The notes below the pieces were generated by a model. The model had not been told where the DNA came from. It was given only the letters and a program-made list of their open reading frames with translations, and made no database searches. From Clostridiaceae bacterium (GTDB lineage Bacteria > Bacillota > Clostridia > Peptostreptococcales > Natronincolaceae): a DNA stretch of 64,000 nucleotides. Of the stretch, positions 29,554 through 38,879 are shown in pieces; position 1 is the stretch's first letter; the number at the start of each line of letters is the position of its first letter. The stretch lies in NCBI GenBank assembly GCA_020832135.1, contig JAFIFG010000011.1:1-64000 (forward strand). The letters run 5' to 3'. The position numbers and the translations under genes were made by a program.

Positions 29554-31038
29554 ATGAATTTAGAAGCCATGACCCTTGAGAGGTTAAAGCAGGGCTATAG
29601 GATAAAACAATTTTCAGTAAAGGAAATAACCACGGCATATTTAGATAGAATAAAAAGACTTGATAATAAAATCAATGCTTTTATCCATCTTTGTGAAGAA
29701 GAAGCCGTAAAGGAAGCGAAAGCTTTAGATGAAAGGATAGCAAGTGGGGCAGAAGTTGGTCCACTTGCTGGCATACCAGTGGCAATAAAGGATAATATTT
29801 GCACTGATGGCTTTAAAACCACCTGTGCCTCAAAAATGCTAGGAAATTTTGTTCCACCCTATGATGCCACAGTAGTAAAGCAACTGAAGGAAGCTGGGGC
29901 TATTGTTATTGGTAAAACCAATATGGATGAATTCGCAATGGGCTCATCTACTGAAAATTCAGCATTTAAAATAACACGAAATCCATGGAATAGAGATAAA
30001 GTACCAGGAGGATCCTCCGGTGGTTCAGCGGCTGCAGTCGCTGCAGGGTTTACACCTTTAGCTATAGGTTCTGATACAGGAGGCTCTATAAGACAACCGG
30101 CTGCATTTTGTGGAGTCGTAGGCCTGAAGCCTACCTATGGTTTGGTCTCAAGATACGGTTTAATAGCTTTTGCTTCTTCCTTAGATCAAATTGGTCCAAT
30201 AACTAAAACAGTAAAGGATTGTGCTTATAGCTTAGAGGTGATAACAGGAAAAGATCCTTTAGACAGCACCTGTTATAAAGGTGTAGTCAATAGAGATTAC
30301 AAAGAAATACTAGAGGAGAATATAGCTGGACTTAAAATAGGTGTACCAAGGGAATTTTTTCAAGAGGGGGTAGACCATGAAATTCAGCAAGCTATAAAAA
30401 TCTCCATAAAAAAATTAGAAGAAATGAGAGTTATAGTGGAAGAGTTTTCTTTGCCTATCATGGATATAGGGTTATCTACTTACCGTATCTTATCTTCTGC
30501 TGAAGCTAGCTCTAATCTTGCACGATATGATGGGATTCGATATGGCTACAGAAGTGATAATTCTGCTGATCTAGAAGAGTTAATTGTAAATAGTAGAACA
30601 GAAGCCTTTGGAAAGGAGGTCAAGCGAAGAATCATGCTAGGTACCTATGTACTTTCCTCCAGTCATTATAATAACTATTATAAAAAGGCCGCAGAAAATA
30701 GAATTAGTATTGAAAATATGTTTAAAGAGGCCTTAAAAAAATATGATCTTATTATTAGCCCTACCACATCTCAATTACCCTTCAACATAGGGGAAAAGAT
30801 AGCACATTCCTTAGAAATGCATCAATCCGATATATATACTGTCTTTGCAAATATTACAGGCATACCAGCTATCTCTATACCATGTGGCTTTAGTCAGTCT
30901 CGATTGCCAATCGGATTACAGTTTATGGGTAGCCCTTTTAGTGAAGGGAAGCTATTAACAGTAGCACATCAATTGGAGGAAAGATTAACTCTTCAGCAGC
31001 AGGGATTAGAACTGGAGGTGAGGGAAGGATGCGATTAG
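29554..31038 (+). CDS. gatA: Asp/Glu-tRNA amidotransferase subunit A
   Basis: This 494-residue amidase-signature enzyme releases ammonia from glutamine for tRNA-dependent Gln/Asn synthesis. The catalytic Ser-cisSer-Lys is visible: Lys in GIPVAIKDN (about 77) and the serines in GGSSGGSAAAVAAG plus GSDTGGSIRQPAAFCG (about 150-185). Full length. Its end overlaps the gatB start by 10 bases. Confidence 0.96.
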   Translation: MNLEAMTLERLKQGYRIKQFSVKEITTAYLDRIKRLDNKINAFIHLCEEEAVKEAKALDERIASGAEVGPLAGIPVAIKDNICTDGFKTTCASKMLGNFVPPYDATVVKQLKEAGAIVIGKTNMDEFAMGSSTENSAFKITRNPWNRDKVPGGSSGGSAAAVAAGFTPLAIGSDTGGSIRQPAAFCGVVGLKPTYGLVSRYGLIAFASSLDQIGPITKTVKDCAYSLEVITGKDPLDSTCYKGVVNRDYKEILEENIAGLKIGVPREFFQEGVDHEIQQAIKISIKKLEEMRVIVEEFSLPIMDIGLSTYRILSSAEASSNLARYDGIRYGYRSDNSADLEELIVNSRTEAFGKEVKRRIMLGTYVLSSSHYNNYYKKAAENRISIENMFKEALKKYDLIISPTTSQLPFNIGEKIAHSLEMHQSDIYTVFANITGIPAISIPCGFSQSRLPIGLQFMGSPFSEGKLLTVAHQLEERLTLQQQGLELEVREGCD

Positions 31039-32462
31039 AAACTATTATCGGATTGGAGATTCATGTGGAATTAGCAACCAAATCTAAAATCTTTTGTAAT
31101 TGCTCTACGGTGTTCGGTGGTGTACCTAATGAAAACACCTGCCCCATATGTACAGGATTACCAGGAACATTACCAGTACTTAATGAAGAAACAGTAAAGT
31201 TAGCAATAACCGCTGGGAAAGCTTTAAACTGTGAAATTAATTTAGTTAATAAGTTCGATAGAAAGCATTACTTTTATCCAGATTTACCAAAAGCATATCA
31301 AATTTCACAATTCGATATACCCCTGTGTAAAAAAGGATATATGGAAATAGATTTAGGCGGAAATCAGAAAATAGTTAATATAACAAGAGTACATATGGAG
31401 GAAGATGCAGGGAAATTAATTCATCTAGAGAATGAACCTGTAACTTTGGTGGATTATAATAGAGCAGGAGTACCATTAATTGAAATCGTAACAGCACCTG
31501 AACTTCGTTCTCCAGAGGAAGCTGTTACTTTTCTAAAATCTCTAAAAACAATTTTACAATACACAGGAGTTTCAGATTGTAAGATGCAAGAAGGTTCCTT
31601 AAGGTGTGATGTTAATATATCTCTTAGGCAAGTAGGGCAGGAAACTTATAATACACGGGTGGAGATTAAAAACCTAAACTCCTTTAGGGAAGTATTAAAA
31701 GCATTAAAGCAAGAGGAAAAGCGACAGAGGGAGTTATATCTTCATGGTAAGGGAGATACAATACAGCAGGAGACTAGAAGATGGGATGAAAATAAACAGA
31801 ATACGGTAATTATGAGAAAGAAGGAAGAGTCTCAGGACTATCGATATTTTTTAGAACCAGACTTAGGAACACTAGTGATAGAAGAGAGTATGATTCAGGG
31901 AATAGAAGATAATTTACCAGAGTTTCCTAGGGCACGGAGGGAACGGATACTTAAACAGTATGGAATAAAAGAAGATCAAGCAGATTTATTAATAAGAGAA
32001 AAGCATATGATCAACTACTTTGAAGCAGTTGTTACCTTTGGTGGCAATCCTCTTGAGATCAGTAATTGGATTACTGTAGAGCTTTTTAAAGAACTAAAGG
32101 GTAAGGGTGAAGAGGTGAGAATACCTATAAAACCTAAATACTTAGCAGAATTAATAAAAATGGTTCAGGAAGAAAGCATTAGTCGTCCAGCAGGAAAATT
32201 GGTGTTGAAGGAGTTATTAGTTAAGGATAAGTCTCCCGCTGAAATAGTGGGAGAAAAAGATTTAGAGCAAATAAGTGATGTTCAAGAATTGGAGACAATA
32301 GCCTTCAACATCATTACTGAGAATCCTCAAGCTGTTGAAGATTATAAGAAGGGAAAGGCTAAGGCTGTAGGCTATCTTGTAGGTCAGGTAATGAAGGCAA
32401 CTAAAGGCCAAGGAAATCCACAATTAATTAAGGAGATCATTGAAAAGGAAGTCCAAAAGTAG
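31029..32462 (+). CDS. gatB: Asp/Glu-tRNA amidotransferase subunit B
   Basis: This 477-residue kinase/transferase subunit binds misacylated tRNA. The N-terminal GLEIHVEL, a Zn-type cysteine set (FCNCS ... CPICTG), KKEESQDYRYFLEPDL and a C-terminal YqeY-like helical tail (about 400-477) are present. Full length. Its last codons lie inside the terminator stem. Confidence 0.96.
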   Translation: MRLETIIGLEIHVELATKSKIFCNCSTVFGGVPNENTCPICTGLPGTLPVLNEETVKLAITAGKALNCEINLVNKFDRKHYFYPDLPKAYQISQFDIPLCKKGYMEIDLGGNQKIVNITRVHMEEDAGKLIHLENEPVTLVDYNRAGVPLIEIVTAPELRSPEEAVTFLKSLKTILQYTGVSDCKMQEGSLRCDVNISLRQVGQETYNTRVEIKNLNSFREVLKALKQEEKRQRELYLHGKGDTIQQETRRWDENKQNTVIMRKKEESQDYRYFLEPDLGTLVIEESMIQGIEDNLPEFPRARRERILKQYGIKEDQADLLIREKHMINYFEAVVTFGGNPLEISNWITVELFKELKGKGEEVRIPIKPKYLAELIKMVQEESISRPAGKLVLKELLVKDKSPAEIVGEKDLEQISDVQELETIAFNIITENPQAVEDYKKGKAKAVGYLVGQVMKATKGQGNPQLIKEIIEKEVQK

Positions 32463-32475
32463 ACTTCCTTTTTTT
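32447..32475 (+). terminator. Terminator overlapping the gatB stop
   Basis: GGAAGTC (32447-32453) pairs with GACTTCC (32462-32468), and T7 follows. Confidence 0.88.
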
Positions 32476-32491
32476 ACTACTATCGTGCTAT

Positions 32492-33349
32492 TTATTTCCA
32501 TTTTGCATATAAATCTTCACGACGATCTCTTCGCGTAGTTACAGAACCTTCATTTCTTGTTTCGATTAATTTGTTTAAGTCAACCTCTCCAGTAACTACC
32601 ATTTCTTCAGCAGCTTCTCCTTCTGCTACAATACCTTTTGGTGGGAAGAACCCATCACAGGGTGCAAGAATGGCGGCTACACCATAGTGACTTTCCATAT
32701 ATCTAACCTCAGGCATCCATCCAGTTCCACCTGTGTGGACAACATATATTTGATTCTCAACAGCTCTTGCTTGGCAGCAATAACGAACACGATAGAAGCC
32801 TTGAGTATCATCTGTGCTGGAAGGACAAAAGAGAATGTTAGCACCTAAATCCGTAGCACGTTTTGCTGTCTCTGGAAATTCCATATCATAACAAATAATT
32901 AAAGAAACTTTTCCAAACTCAGTATCAAAGACTTTGATATCATCCCCGGGAGCAATCTTCCATTCATATTTTTCTTCTGTTGTTAGGTGAACTTTATTTT
33001 GTTTAACAAAACTACCATCAGGGTAAAATAAAAAAGCACAATTATAAATCTCATTATTTTCTTCAATAATGTGTGTTCCACCTACGATATAGATATTAAA
33101 TTCTTGTGCCAAACTTGAAAATAAGTCTATATATTCTTCAGTAAATTGGGGTATTATGCGAATACTTTTATAAGGATCTTTTTCCTCTATAAAGGAAAGT
33201 AATTGCATCGTTAAAAACTCAGGGAAAACGATAAATCGAGAATCCCAGTCCTTAGCATAACGTATATAACCTTTAACCTGCTGTGCAAACTCATTAAAAC
33301 CAGCTATTTTTTTCATATTATATTGCACAGCTGATATTCTTAGTCTCAT
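32492..33349 (-). CDS. Carbon-nitrogen hydrolase (nitrilase superfamily)
   Basis: This 285-residue amidase has the Glu-Lys-Cys triad: Glu44 in FPEFL, Lys119 in QNKVHLT and Cys153 in IICYDMEFPE. It is a stand-alone catalytic domain. A GNAT acetyltransferase gene lies directly upstream on the opposite strand. In many bacteria these two domains are fused in one ~510-residue protein (YhcX-like), so this pair looks like the split form. Substrate unknown. Confidence 0.88.
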   Translation of the reverse strand: MRLRISAVQYNMKKIAGFNEFAQQVKGYIRYAKDWDSRFIVFPEFLTMQLLSFIEEKDPYKSIRIIPQFTEEYIDLFSSLAQEFNIYIVGGTHIIEENNEIYNCAFLFYPDGSFVKQNKVHLTTEEKYEWKIAPGDDIKVFDTEFGKVSLIICYDMEFPETAKRATDLGANILFCPSSTDDTQGFYRVRYCCQARAVENQIYVVHTGGTGWMPEVRYMESHYGVAAILAPCDGFFPPKGIVAEGEAAEEMVVTGEVDLNKLIETRNEGSVTTRRDRREDLYAKWK

Positions 33350-33440
33350 AAAATCACTCCTTATTAGACTGGATTGTTTTCATTATGGTATCATATATAA
33401 ATAGACTATGCAAATTCTCAAATTTTTAAGGAGGAGAAGT

Positions 33441-34157
33441 ATGTTTAATTTGGAAACTTTTACATTATATAATCATAAGCCCAAGGCTATGACCATTCGA
33501 AACTACACAAAGGAAGACTTTGAGGCCATCATGGAGATGGAGGCACTATCCTATCCACCACCTTTTCCCAAGGAACTTTTATGGGATTATGGTCAGTTAG
33601 AATCTCATACAAAAGTATTTCCATTAGGCTGTATATGTGCTGAGATAGACAATAAAATAGTAGGGGCATTGACTACTATGATTATAAATTATGATCCTGA
33701 AGAAGATCCATCATGGGATGAAGTAACAAACTATGGTTACATAAAGGGAAATCATACATCTAAAGGAGATACTCTATATGTTGTAGATATAAATGTCCAC
33801 TCTGATTATAGACATTATAACGTGGGAATAAGAATGATACAGAGTGCCTATTATCTGGTTGTAAAGTTAGATTTAGATAGGTTGTTGGGATGTGGTAGAA
33901 TGCCAGAGTATTACAAATATGTCGATGAACTAGAGCCTGAGGAGTATATTGAGGGAGTTATTGAAGGAGAAATCAAGGATCCAGTTATTTCCTTTATGTT
34001 CAAATGTGGTAGAAGACCTGTAAAGATCATCTCTAACTATGTAGAGGACAAAAAATCCTGTGACTATGCCTGTTTAATGGAATGGAGAAACCCTTTTAAG
34101 AATGTTACTAAACTGGAACAACAGAAATTTTTCAAAGGAATAAATAGAATAAAATAA
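33441..34157 (+). CDS. GNAT family N-acetyltransferase, partner of the nitrilase
   Basis: This 238-residue GNAT protein has TIRNYTKEDFEAIMEME near the N-terminus and VVDINVHSDYRHYNVGIRMI as the acetyl-CoA-binding region (about 113-132). That loop is degenerate (HYNVGIR instead of R/Q-x-x-G-x-G/A), and the same is often seen in the GNAT half of nitrilase fusions. ATG 33441 follows AAGGAGGAG. Divergent from the nitrilase gene with a 91-base shared promoter region. Confidence 0.8.
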   Translation: MFNLETFTLYNHKPKAMTIRNYTKEDFEAIMEMEALSYPPPFPKELLWDYGQLESHTKVFPLGCICAEIDNKIVGALTTMIINYDPEEDPSWDEVTNYGYIKGNHTSKGDTLYVVDINVHSDYRHYNVGIRMIQSAYYLVVKLDLDRLLGCGRMPEYYKYVDELEPEEYIEGVIEGEIKDPVISFMFKCGRRPVKIISNYVEDKKSCDYACLMEWRNPFKNVTKLEQQKFFKGINRIK

Positions 34158-34171
34158 AAAAATTAAGAACT

Positions 34172-34205
34172 AAGGCCATATAAATATTGAAATTTATATG
34201 GCCTT
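34172..34205. terminator. Hairpin between converging genes
   Basis: AAGGCCATATAAAT pairs perfectly with ATTTATATGGCCTT. The T-run is better on the minus strand, so it chiefly ends the minus-strand gene beyond it. Confidence 0.75.
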
Positions 34206-34230
34206 GGTTAAATTATATAGTTGAGTATTA

Positions 34231-34656
34231 TTATTTTTTATTTAAAGTCTTCTCTAATTTTTTTAATTCTTTTTCAAGTTCCTTGTCTATCCTCTCTTGA
34301 ATCTTAACTTTAATTTCATCTACAAGAGCTGTCTTGTCATTATCCATTTTGTCAATTGCTGCTTGCACCTCTGCTGATATTTGATTTCTAGCTTCCCGAA
34401 GTTGCATTTCTTCAAAACTATTCAATTCACTTATTATTTCATTCTCCAAACCTTCAACATATTGAATTAAGTCGACTTCAGCATTTTGTCGATCTGACTC
34501 TAGGTCGTTCGATTTTTGCAAATATGTATTTTCTATACCCTTAATTCGATCTCTGATGGATAAATAAATTCCAGAATTATAGGCATATGCTACTGAAACA
34601 AAAGTTAGTGATGAGACCAGTAGAGTTATTGTTACTTTTTTTAATTTGCCATTCAT
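34231..34656 (-). CDS. Exported coiled-coil protein, unknown
   Basis: This 141-residue protein has an N-terminal signal or anchor (TITLLVSSLTFVSVAYA). The rest is predicted to be continuous coiled coil rich in Glu, Lys, Asp and Gln (for example KGIENTYLQKSNDLESDRQN, KIQERIDKELEKELKKLEKT). No catalytic motif. Start ATG 34656 follows GGAGAG. Function unknown; a structural or envelope role is inference. Confidence 0.6.
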   Translation of the reverse strand: MNGKLKKVTITLLVSSLTFVSVAYAYNSGIYLSIRDRIKGIENTYLQKSNDLESDRQNAEVDLIQYVEGLENEIISELNSFEEMQLREARNQISAEVQAAIDKMDNDKTALVDEIKVKIQERIDKELEKELKKLEKTLNKK

Positions 34657-34743
34657 TATATCTCTCCTCGTAGTTATATTCTTACACACAATAGCTATTA
34701 TATAATGTAATGGATGGCTTTGAAAAGAAGTAAATATTGGTAT

Positions 34744-36087
34744 TTAAGCAATGATTTCTGTAATTGTTTTTTTTCTATTTTCTAATGATTTCAGGTATAA
34801 TACATTAATGATAGGAATTAGATATAAATAAAAAGCATAGGGAATAAAACCAGCAACCCCCACCATAAGTGTAGTGGTAGGTAGCAATGAAGCTATATTC
34901 CAAGGTATAAGTGGTGCTATTACGACGGAAGTATTTTCTATATCCAAGGCCAATTGTTCCTTCGCTATACCTTTTTCCTTATATGCTTTCTTCATAATAT
35001 GGGTGGTTAAAACGATAGAAATCGTTTGATTACATCCAAGCATAGATGTAATAATGGCTGTTGTAGTAGTCGATATAAATAACTTAGATCTAGATTTCAT
35101 TTTTAATAGTACATTTTCTAGTGCCTTAAGCATCTCTGTACCTTCAAGAATACCTGATAAAGCACTGGATATAAAAACAATGACAGCAGCTCTACCCATA
35201 GAAAAGATACCTCCACCCTTTAAGATTTCTTGAAGAGGAGAATTAATGTCTAGATGAAATCCCCATAATGTATAGTTAAAAACATCTGTAAAACTATAGT
35301 TTTGGAGGGAAATACTAATGATGAAGGCAGATAGAATACTAAATACCATAGATATTTTAACATCAATCTTAAAGGCCGCAAAAAACAATATAATAATTGC
35401 AGGGATTAGTACAATCCAGTTAATAGTAAATATTTTGATGATTTCATGATCTATACTACTTTCCATTAAATTCAAAGGGTTATAGATAGAAATAATAGTA
35501 TAGAGTATAATGGAGAGTGTAAAAGGTAAAACTGCAGTTTTGAACATATTTCTTATATTAGTATAAAGGTCGGTAGCTGTTAAATAAGCCACTAGATTGG
35601 CACTGGAAGACATAGGAGAAGTTCTGTCACCAAAATAAGCTCCTGCAATAAGGGCACCAGCAGCTAAGTTGATATTTATATCTCCAGCTCTGGCGATCAC
35701 CATAAGAGCTACCCCTACAGTACTAACTGTACCGAAGGCGGTTCCCAGTAAAAAAGAAACAACAGAGCTAATTAAGAAAGCATATACAACAAAAAAGTTA
35801 GGATTCATAAGACGAATACCATAATAGACTATTCCTGGAACAGTGCCAGCGGATATCCATACAGCAGTAATAATCCCTATTAAAGCGAATATTCTAAGAA
35901 CAACAAACACTTTTTTACCACCAATGTAGGACATATTCAAAATATCTTTTATTGTAAAATCCCTTCTTAGAGCTAAAATGGCAAACATAAAAAAACATAG
36001 GATTAAGGGATACCCTATAAAAAGTCCTTTATATATACTGAGTATTAATGCAGAAAATGATAAAATCATTACAACTATAAGATCCAT
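34744..36087 (-). CDS. NhaC-type Na+/H+ antiporter family protein
   Basis: This 447-residue membrane protein has about 11-12 helices and belongs to the ion-transporter superfamily with NhaC. Paired family motifs are seen: SVVSFLLGTAFGTVSTVGVA, AGAYFGDRTSPMSSSANLVA (about 145-165), SMLGCNQTISIVLT and DIENTSVVIAPLIPWN. It probably exports Na+ in exchange for protons, useful to an alkaliphile; a malate/lactate antiport role is also known in the family. Confidence 0.85.
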   Translation of the reverse strand: MDLIVVMILSFSALILSIYKGLFIGYPLILCFFMFAILALRRDFTIKDILNMSYIGGKKVFVVLRIFALIGIITAVWISAGTVPGIVYYGIRLMNPNFFVVYAFLISSVVSFLLGTAFGTVSTVGVALMVIARAGDININLAAGALIAGAYFGDRTSPMSSSANLVAYLTATDLYTNIRNMFKTAVLPFTLSIILYTIISIYNPLNLMESSIDHEIIKIFTINWIVLIPAIIILFFAAFKIDVKISMVFSILSAFIISISLQNYSFTDVFNYTLWGFHLDINSPLQEILKGGGIFSMGRAAVIVFISSALSGILEGTEMLKALENVLLKMKSRSKLFISTTTTAIITSMLGCNQTISIVLTTHIMKKAYKEKGIAKEQLALDIENTSVVIAPLIPWNIASLLPTTTLMVGVAGFIPYAFYLYLIPIINVLYLKSLENRKKTITEIIA

Positions 36088-36185
36088 TGTTTTCTCTCCT
36101 TGGTTACATAATTTATAATTTCATGATAACATGAAAAGCTATTATCTACATAAAAAATCTACAAAATAAAATAGAGGTGTGGAAA

Positions 36186-36863
36186 ATGACTATATTGAAA
36201 AATGATTGGAATGTTTTGCTTGAGGATGAATTCCAAAAACCTTATTATTTAGAGTTGCAAAAATTTCTTATGGAAGCATATAGAACAAAGACTATTTACC
36301 CCAATAAAAATGATATATATAATGCACTTAACTTTACTTCTTTTAAGGATACGAAGGTGGTAATATTGGGACAAGATCCTTATCATGGACCTGGACAGGC
36401 CCATGGACTGAGCTTCTCTGTAAATCCAGGAGTCAAAACACCACCATCCTTGAAAAATATTTTCAAAGAATTACAAAAGGACTTAGGGTATGATATACCG
36501 AATAATGGGTACCTTGCAGATTGGGCAAAGCAGGGTGTGTTAATGTTGAATACTGTACTAACGGTGGAGGCAGGAAACCCCAATTCCCATAAGGGTAAAG
36601 GATGGGAGAACTTTACTGATAGGATTATTACACTATTAAATGGAAGAGATAAATCAGTAGTATTTATATTGTGGGGTAAACATGCTCAACAAAAAGAGGA
36701 ACTAATTACATCGGAAAAGCATTATATCATTAAATCACCACATCCCAGTCCCTTCTCTGCCAATAAGGGTTTCTTTGGAAGTAAGCCTTTTTCTAAAGTC
36801 AATGAAATTTTAAGGGAAATAGGAAGCAAAGAAATTGACTGGCAGATACCTATAAAGGATTAA
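36186..36863 (+). CDS. ung: Uracil-DNA glycosylase
   Basis: This 225-residue family 1 enzyme removes uracil from DNA. The water-activating motif [18 protein letters not shown] (Asp64) and the C-terminal HPSPFSA loop are present, along with LLNTVLTVE and [13 protein letters not shown] 36186 is chosen because GAGGTG lies 7 bases upstream; an earlier GTG is part of that site. Confidence 0.96.
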   Translation: MTILKNDWNVLLEDEFQKPYYLELQKFLMEAYRTKTIYPNKNDIYNALNFTSFKDTKVVILGQDPYHGPGQAHGLSFSVNPGVKTPPSLKNIFKELQKDLGYDIPNNGYLADWAKQGVLMLNTVLTVEAGNPNSHKGKGWENFTDRIITLLNGRDKSVVFILWGKHAQQKEELITSEKHYIIKSPHPSPFSANKGFFGSKPFSKVNEILREIGSKEIDWQIPIKD

Positions 36864-36894
36864 AGGGAAAAAATAATAAATAATTTGGTAGTAT

Positions 36895-36944
36895 ATAACA
36901 GTTTAAAGGGGTACCTGAAAAAACCGACTTTTGTCGTATAGTAT
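36895..36944 (+). promoter_or_regulatory. Candidate promoter of sigI
   Basis: A CGTATAG element (36935-36941) lies 18 bases after GTACCTG. The same spacing and CGTA element occur in the better sigma-I-like site at 38816-38843. If real, it suggests autoregulation of sigI. Weak on its own. Confidence 0.3.
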
Positions 36945-36961
36945 ATTAGGGAGGTGAAGGG

Positions 36962-37702
36962 GTGTCAAAGCTTCTCAAATTTTTTAAAAAGAAGAATACA
37001 CTGGAAGAGCGAGTGAAAAACATTCAACAAGGGGACGAAAAGGAAAAAAATCGTTTGATACAAGAATATGTACCTTTTATCACAAAAACGCTCAGTAACC
37101 AGTTAAATAAATATATAGAAATAGAGAATGATGATGTTTTTAGCATTGGGTTAATGGCATTTAATGAAGCAATAGATAAATATGATGAAAAAAGAGGAAG
37201 TTTCTTAACCTTTGCTACAACTGTCATTAAGAGTAGAGTTATTGATGAAATGAGAAGAGAAGGAAAACTAAATAATCAAAGAGATAGCACGGAATTATTT
37301 CAAGAAGAAGATGAAGGATATAAAGAAAACATAGCAGTTGTAGAAGGCTTCGAGAATACAATTGAACTTAAACTAGATATGATGACATTGGTAGAGAAAA
37401 TGAAGACATTCGGGGTGTCATTAGATGATTTGATAAAGGAATCTCCAAAACATAAAGATACAAGAAATAATGCTGTGAAAATAGCTAAATATATCTACAA
37501 ACATGATAATTTAAAGGAAAAGCTTATGAGAACAAAAAATCTTCCTACAAGAGAATTAATCGAAGAACTAGAAATTTCCAAAAAAGTAGTGCAAAAAAGC
37601 AGAAAATTTATCATTACTATAGTATTGATATTAGAAAGTGATTTAGATACACTGAACCATTATATCGCCAATGTAGAGGGGGGAGAAAGTGATGAAACAT
37701 AA
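36962..37702 (+). CDS. sigI: RNA polymerase sigma factor SigI
   Basis: This 246-residue sigma-70-type factor of the SigI group has region 2 in YVPFITKTLSNQL through GLMAFNEAIDKYDEKRGSFLTFA and VIDEMRRE (about 32-105), and a C-terminal DNA-binding part unlike classic region 4 (about 150-240). GTG start with GGAGGTG. It overlaps rsgI by 11 bases. SigI/RsgI pairs respond to heat or, in Clostridium thermocellum, to extracellular polysaccharide. Confidence 0.93.
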   Translation: MSKLLKFFKKKNTLEERVKNIQQGDEKEKNRLIQEYVPFITKTLSNQLNKYIEIENDDVFSIGLMAFNEAIDKYDEKRGSFLTFATTVIKSRVIDEMRREGKLNNQRDSTELFQEEDEGYKENIAVVEGFENTIELKLDMMTLVEKMKTFGVSLDDLIKESPKHKDTRNNAVKIAKYIYKHDNLKEKLMRTKNLPTRELIEELEISKKVVQKSRKFIITIVLILESDLDTLNHYIANVEGGESDET

Positions 37703-38762
37703 AGGTTGTATTATGGAGGTTAGAAATGACACTATGATCATCATGGCAGAGGATTGTAATTTTTATGAAATAAAAAAACGAAGCTCTATACATGAAGGCA
37801 TGGAAATTGAATTTGATTTAAAAGAAAGAATACAACATAAGAAGTATAAACTACCCTCCTTTGGACTCGTGGCAGCTACAATCATCTTCTTATTTATCAC
37901 TTCTATTTATGGGTTTAATAATTGGTATGTACACAGTCAACCTGTGGCATTATTGACGATTGACATTAATCCTAGCGTAGAACTGGAAATTAATAATAGA
38001 AATGCAATTATTCGTGCTATTGCTTTAAACAAAGAAGCGGAGGAACTAGAGTTATCTTCTTTAAAGAAAAAAAATGTAAGGGAAGCCTTTGATATATTAG
38101 TGCACAAAGCTGAAGAAAAGGGATATTTAATAAATGAAGAGAAAAACTACATTTTGCTTACAACTGTTACATTAGATGAGAACAAGATAAATGCAGAACA
38201 ATTAAAATCTATGGTTCAAGAAATAAAAAAAGAAGTTGAAGCTGATACAACAAGAAAAGAAAAAACAGTAGAAATTGTCACATTAGAAGCTAGTAAAGAT
38301 GCTCTTAAAAGAGCACAGAAGGATAATGTTTCGGTAGGAAAACTTAAAATGTATGAAGAGATACAAGAAGATAGTAGTGTAGCGGATTTAAATACATTGC
38401 ATGGATTAAAGGTGAAGGAACTAATTACACTACAAAATCAGCATGCAGCTGAAAGAGAACATCCAGTTTTTGACCAACGCCCTGGTAACAAAAATAAGTC
38501 TAAAGAGGCTGAAGGATTAGGAAAACAGCACCCAGTATTTGACCAACATCCAGGACAAAAGAATCAAAAAGACAAAAACAAAGATAAAGATAAAGAATCT
38601 ATTAAACTAGAAAAAAGAAATGACAATAAAGAGATTATAGAAGAAAAACATATGCAACATCCAGTATTTGATCAGCATCCTGCAAATAAGAAGGATAAAG
38701 ATGAAAAACAACATCCTGTATTTGAAGAACATCCTGGACAAGGGAGACAAAAGAAATATTAA
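37692..38762 (+). CDS. rsgI: Anti-sigma-I factor RsgI with His-rich C-terminal repeats
   Basis: This 356-residue membrane protein has an N-terminal cytoplasmic RsgI_N domain (about 1-52) that would bind SigI, one membrane helix (FGLVAATIIFLFITSIYGF, about 57-77) and an external domain with LLTIDINPSVELEINNRN (about 90-107), typical of RsgI periplasmic parts. The C-terminal ~105 residues are Lys/Asp-rich linkers carrying four copies of HPVF(D/E)(Q/E)xP (nucleotides near 38460, 38529, 38657, 38712). No known carbohydrate-binding domain is seen. Confidence 0.9.
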   Translation: MKHKGCIMEVRNDTMIIMAEDCNFYEIKKRSSIHEGMEIEFDLKERIQHKKYKLPSFGLVAATIIFLFITSIYGFNNWYVHSQPVALLTIDINPSVELEINNRNAIIRAIALNKEAEELELSSLKKKNVREAFDILVHKAEEKGYLINEEKNYILLTTVTLDENKINAEQLKSMVQEIKKEVEADTTRKEKTVEIVTLEASKDALKRAQKDNVSVGKLKMYEEIQEDSSVADLNTLHGLKVKELITLQNQHAAEREHPVFDQRPGNKNKSKEAEGLGKQHPVFDQHPGQKNQKDKNKDKDKESIKLEKRNDNKEIIEEKHMQHPVFDQHPANKKDKDEKQHPVFEEHPGQGRQKKY

Positions 38763-38815
38763 GATATTGAAATGTAATGAAAATTTGTAAAATAGTTTAT
38801 ATTTTTTTTAAAATA

Positions 38816-38843
38816 ACCCCCTAAATTTTTCCTGTTTTACGTA
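38816..38843 (+). promoter_or_regulatory. Sigma-I-type promoter
   Basis: ACCCCC at 38816-38821 and CGTA at 38840-38843, 18 bases apart and 36 bases before the next start codon. It resembles the published sigma-I consensus (ACCCCC and CGAA-like -10). It lies directly downstream of rsgI, in front of a secreted protein gene. Confidence 0.6.
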
Positions 38844-38879
38844 AGTATATAGTAGAAAAATATAAGGAGGTTATTTTTT

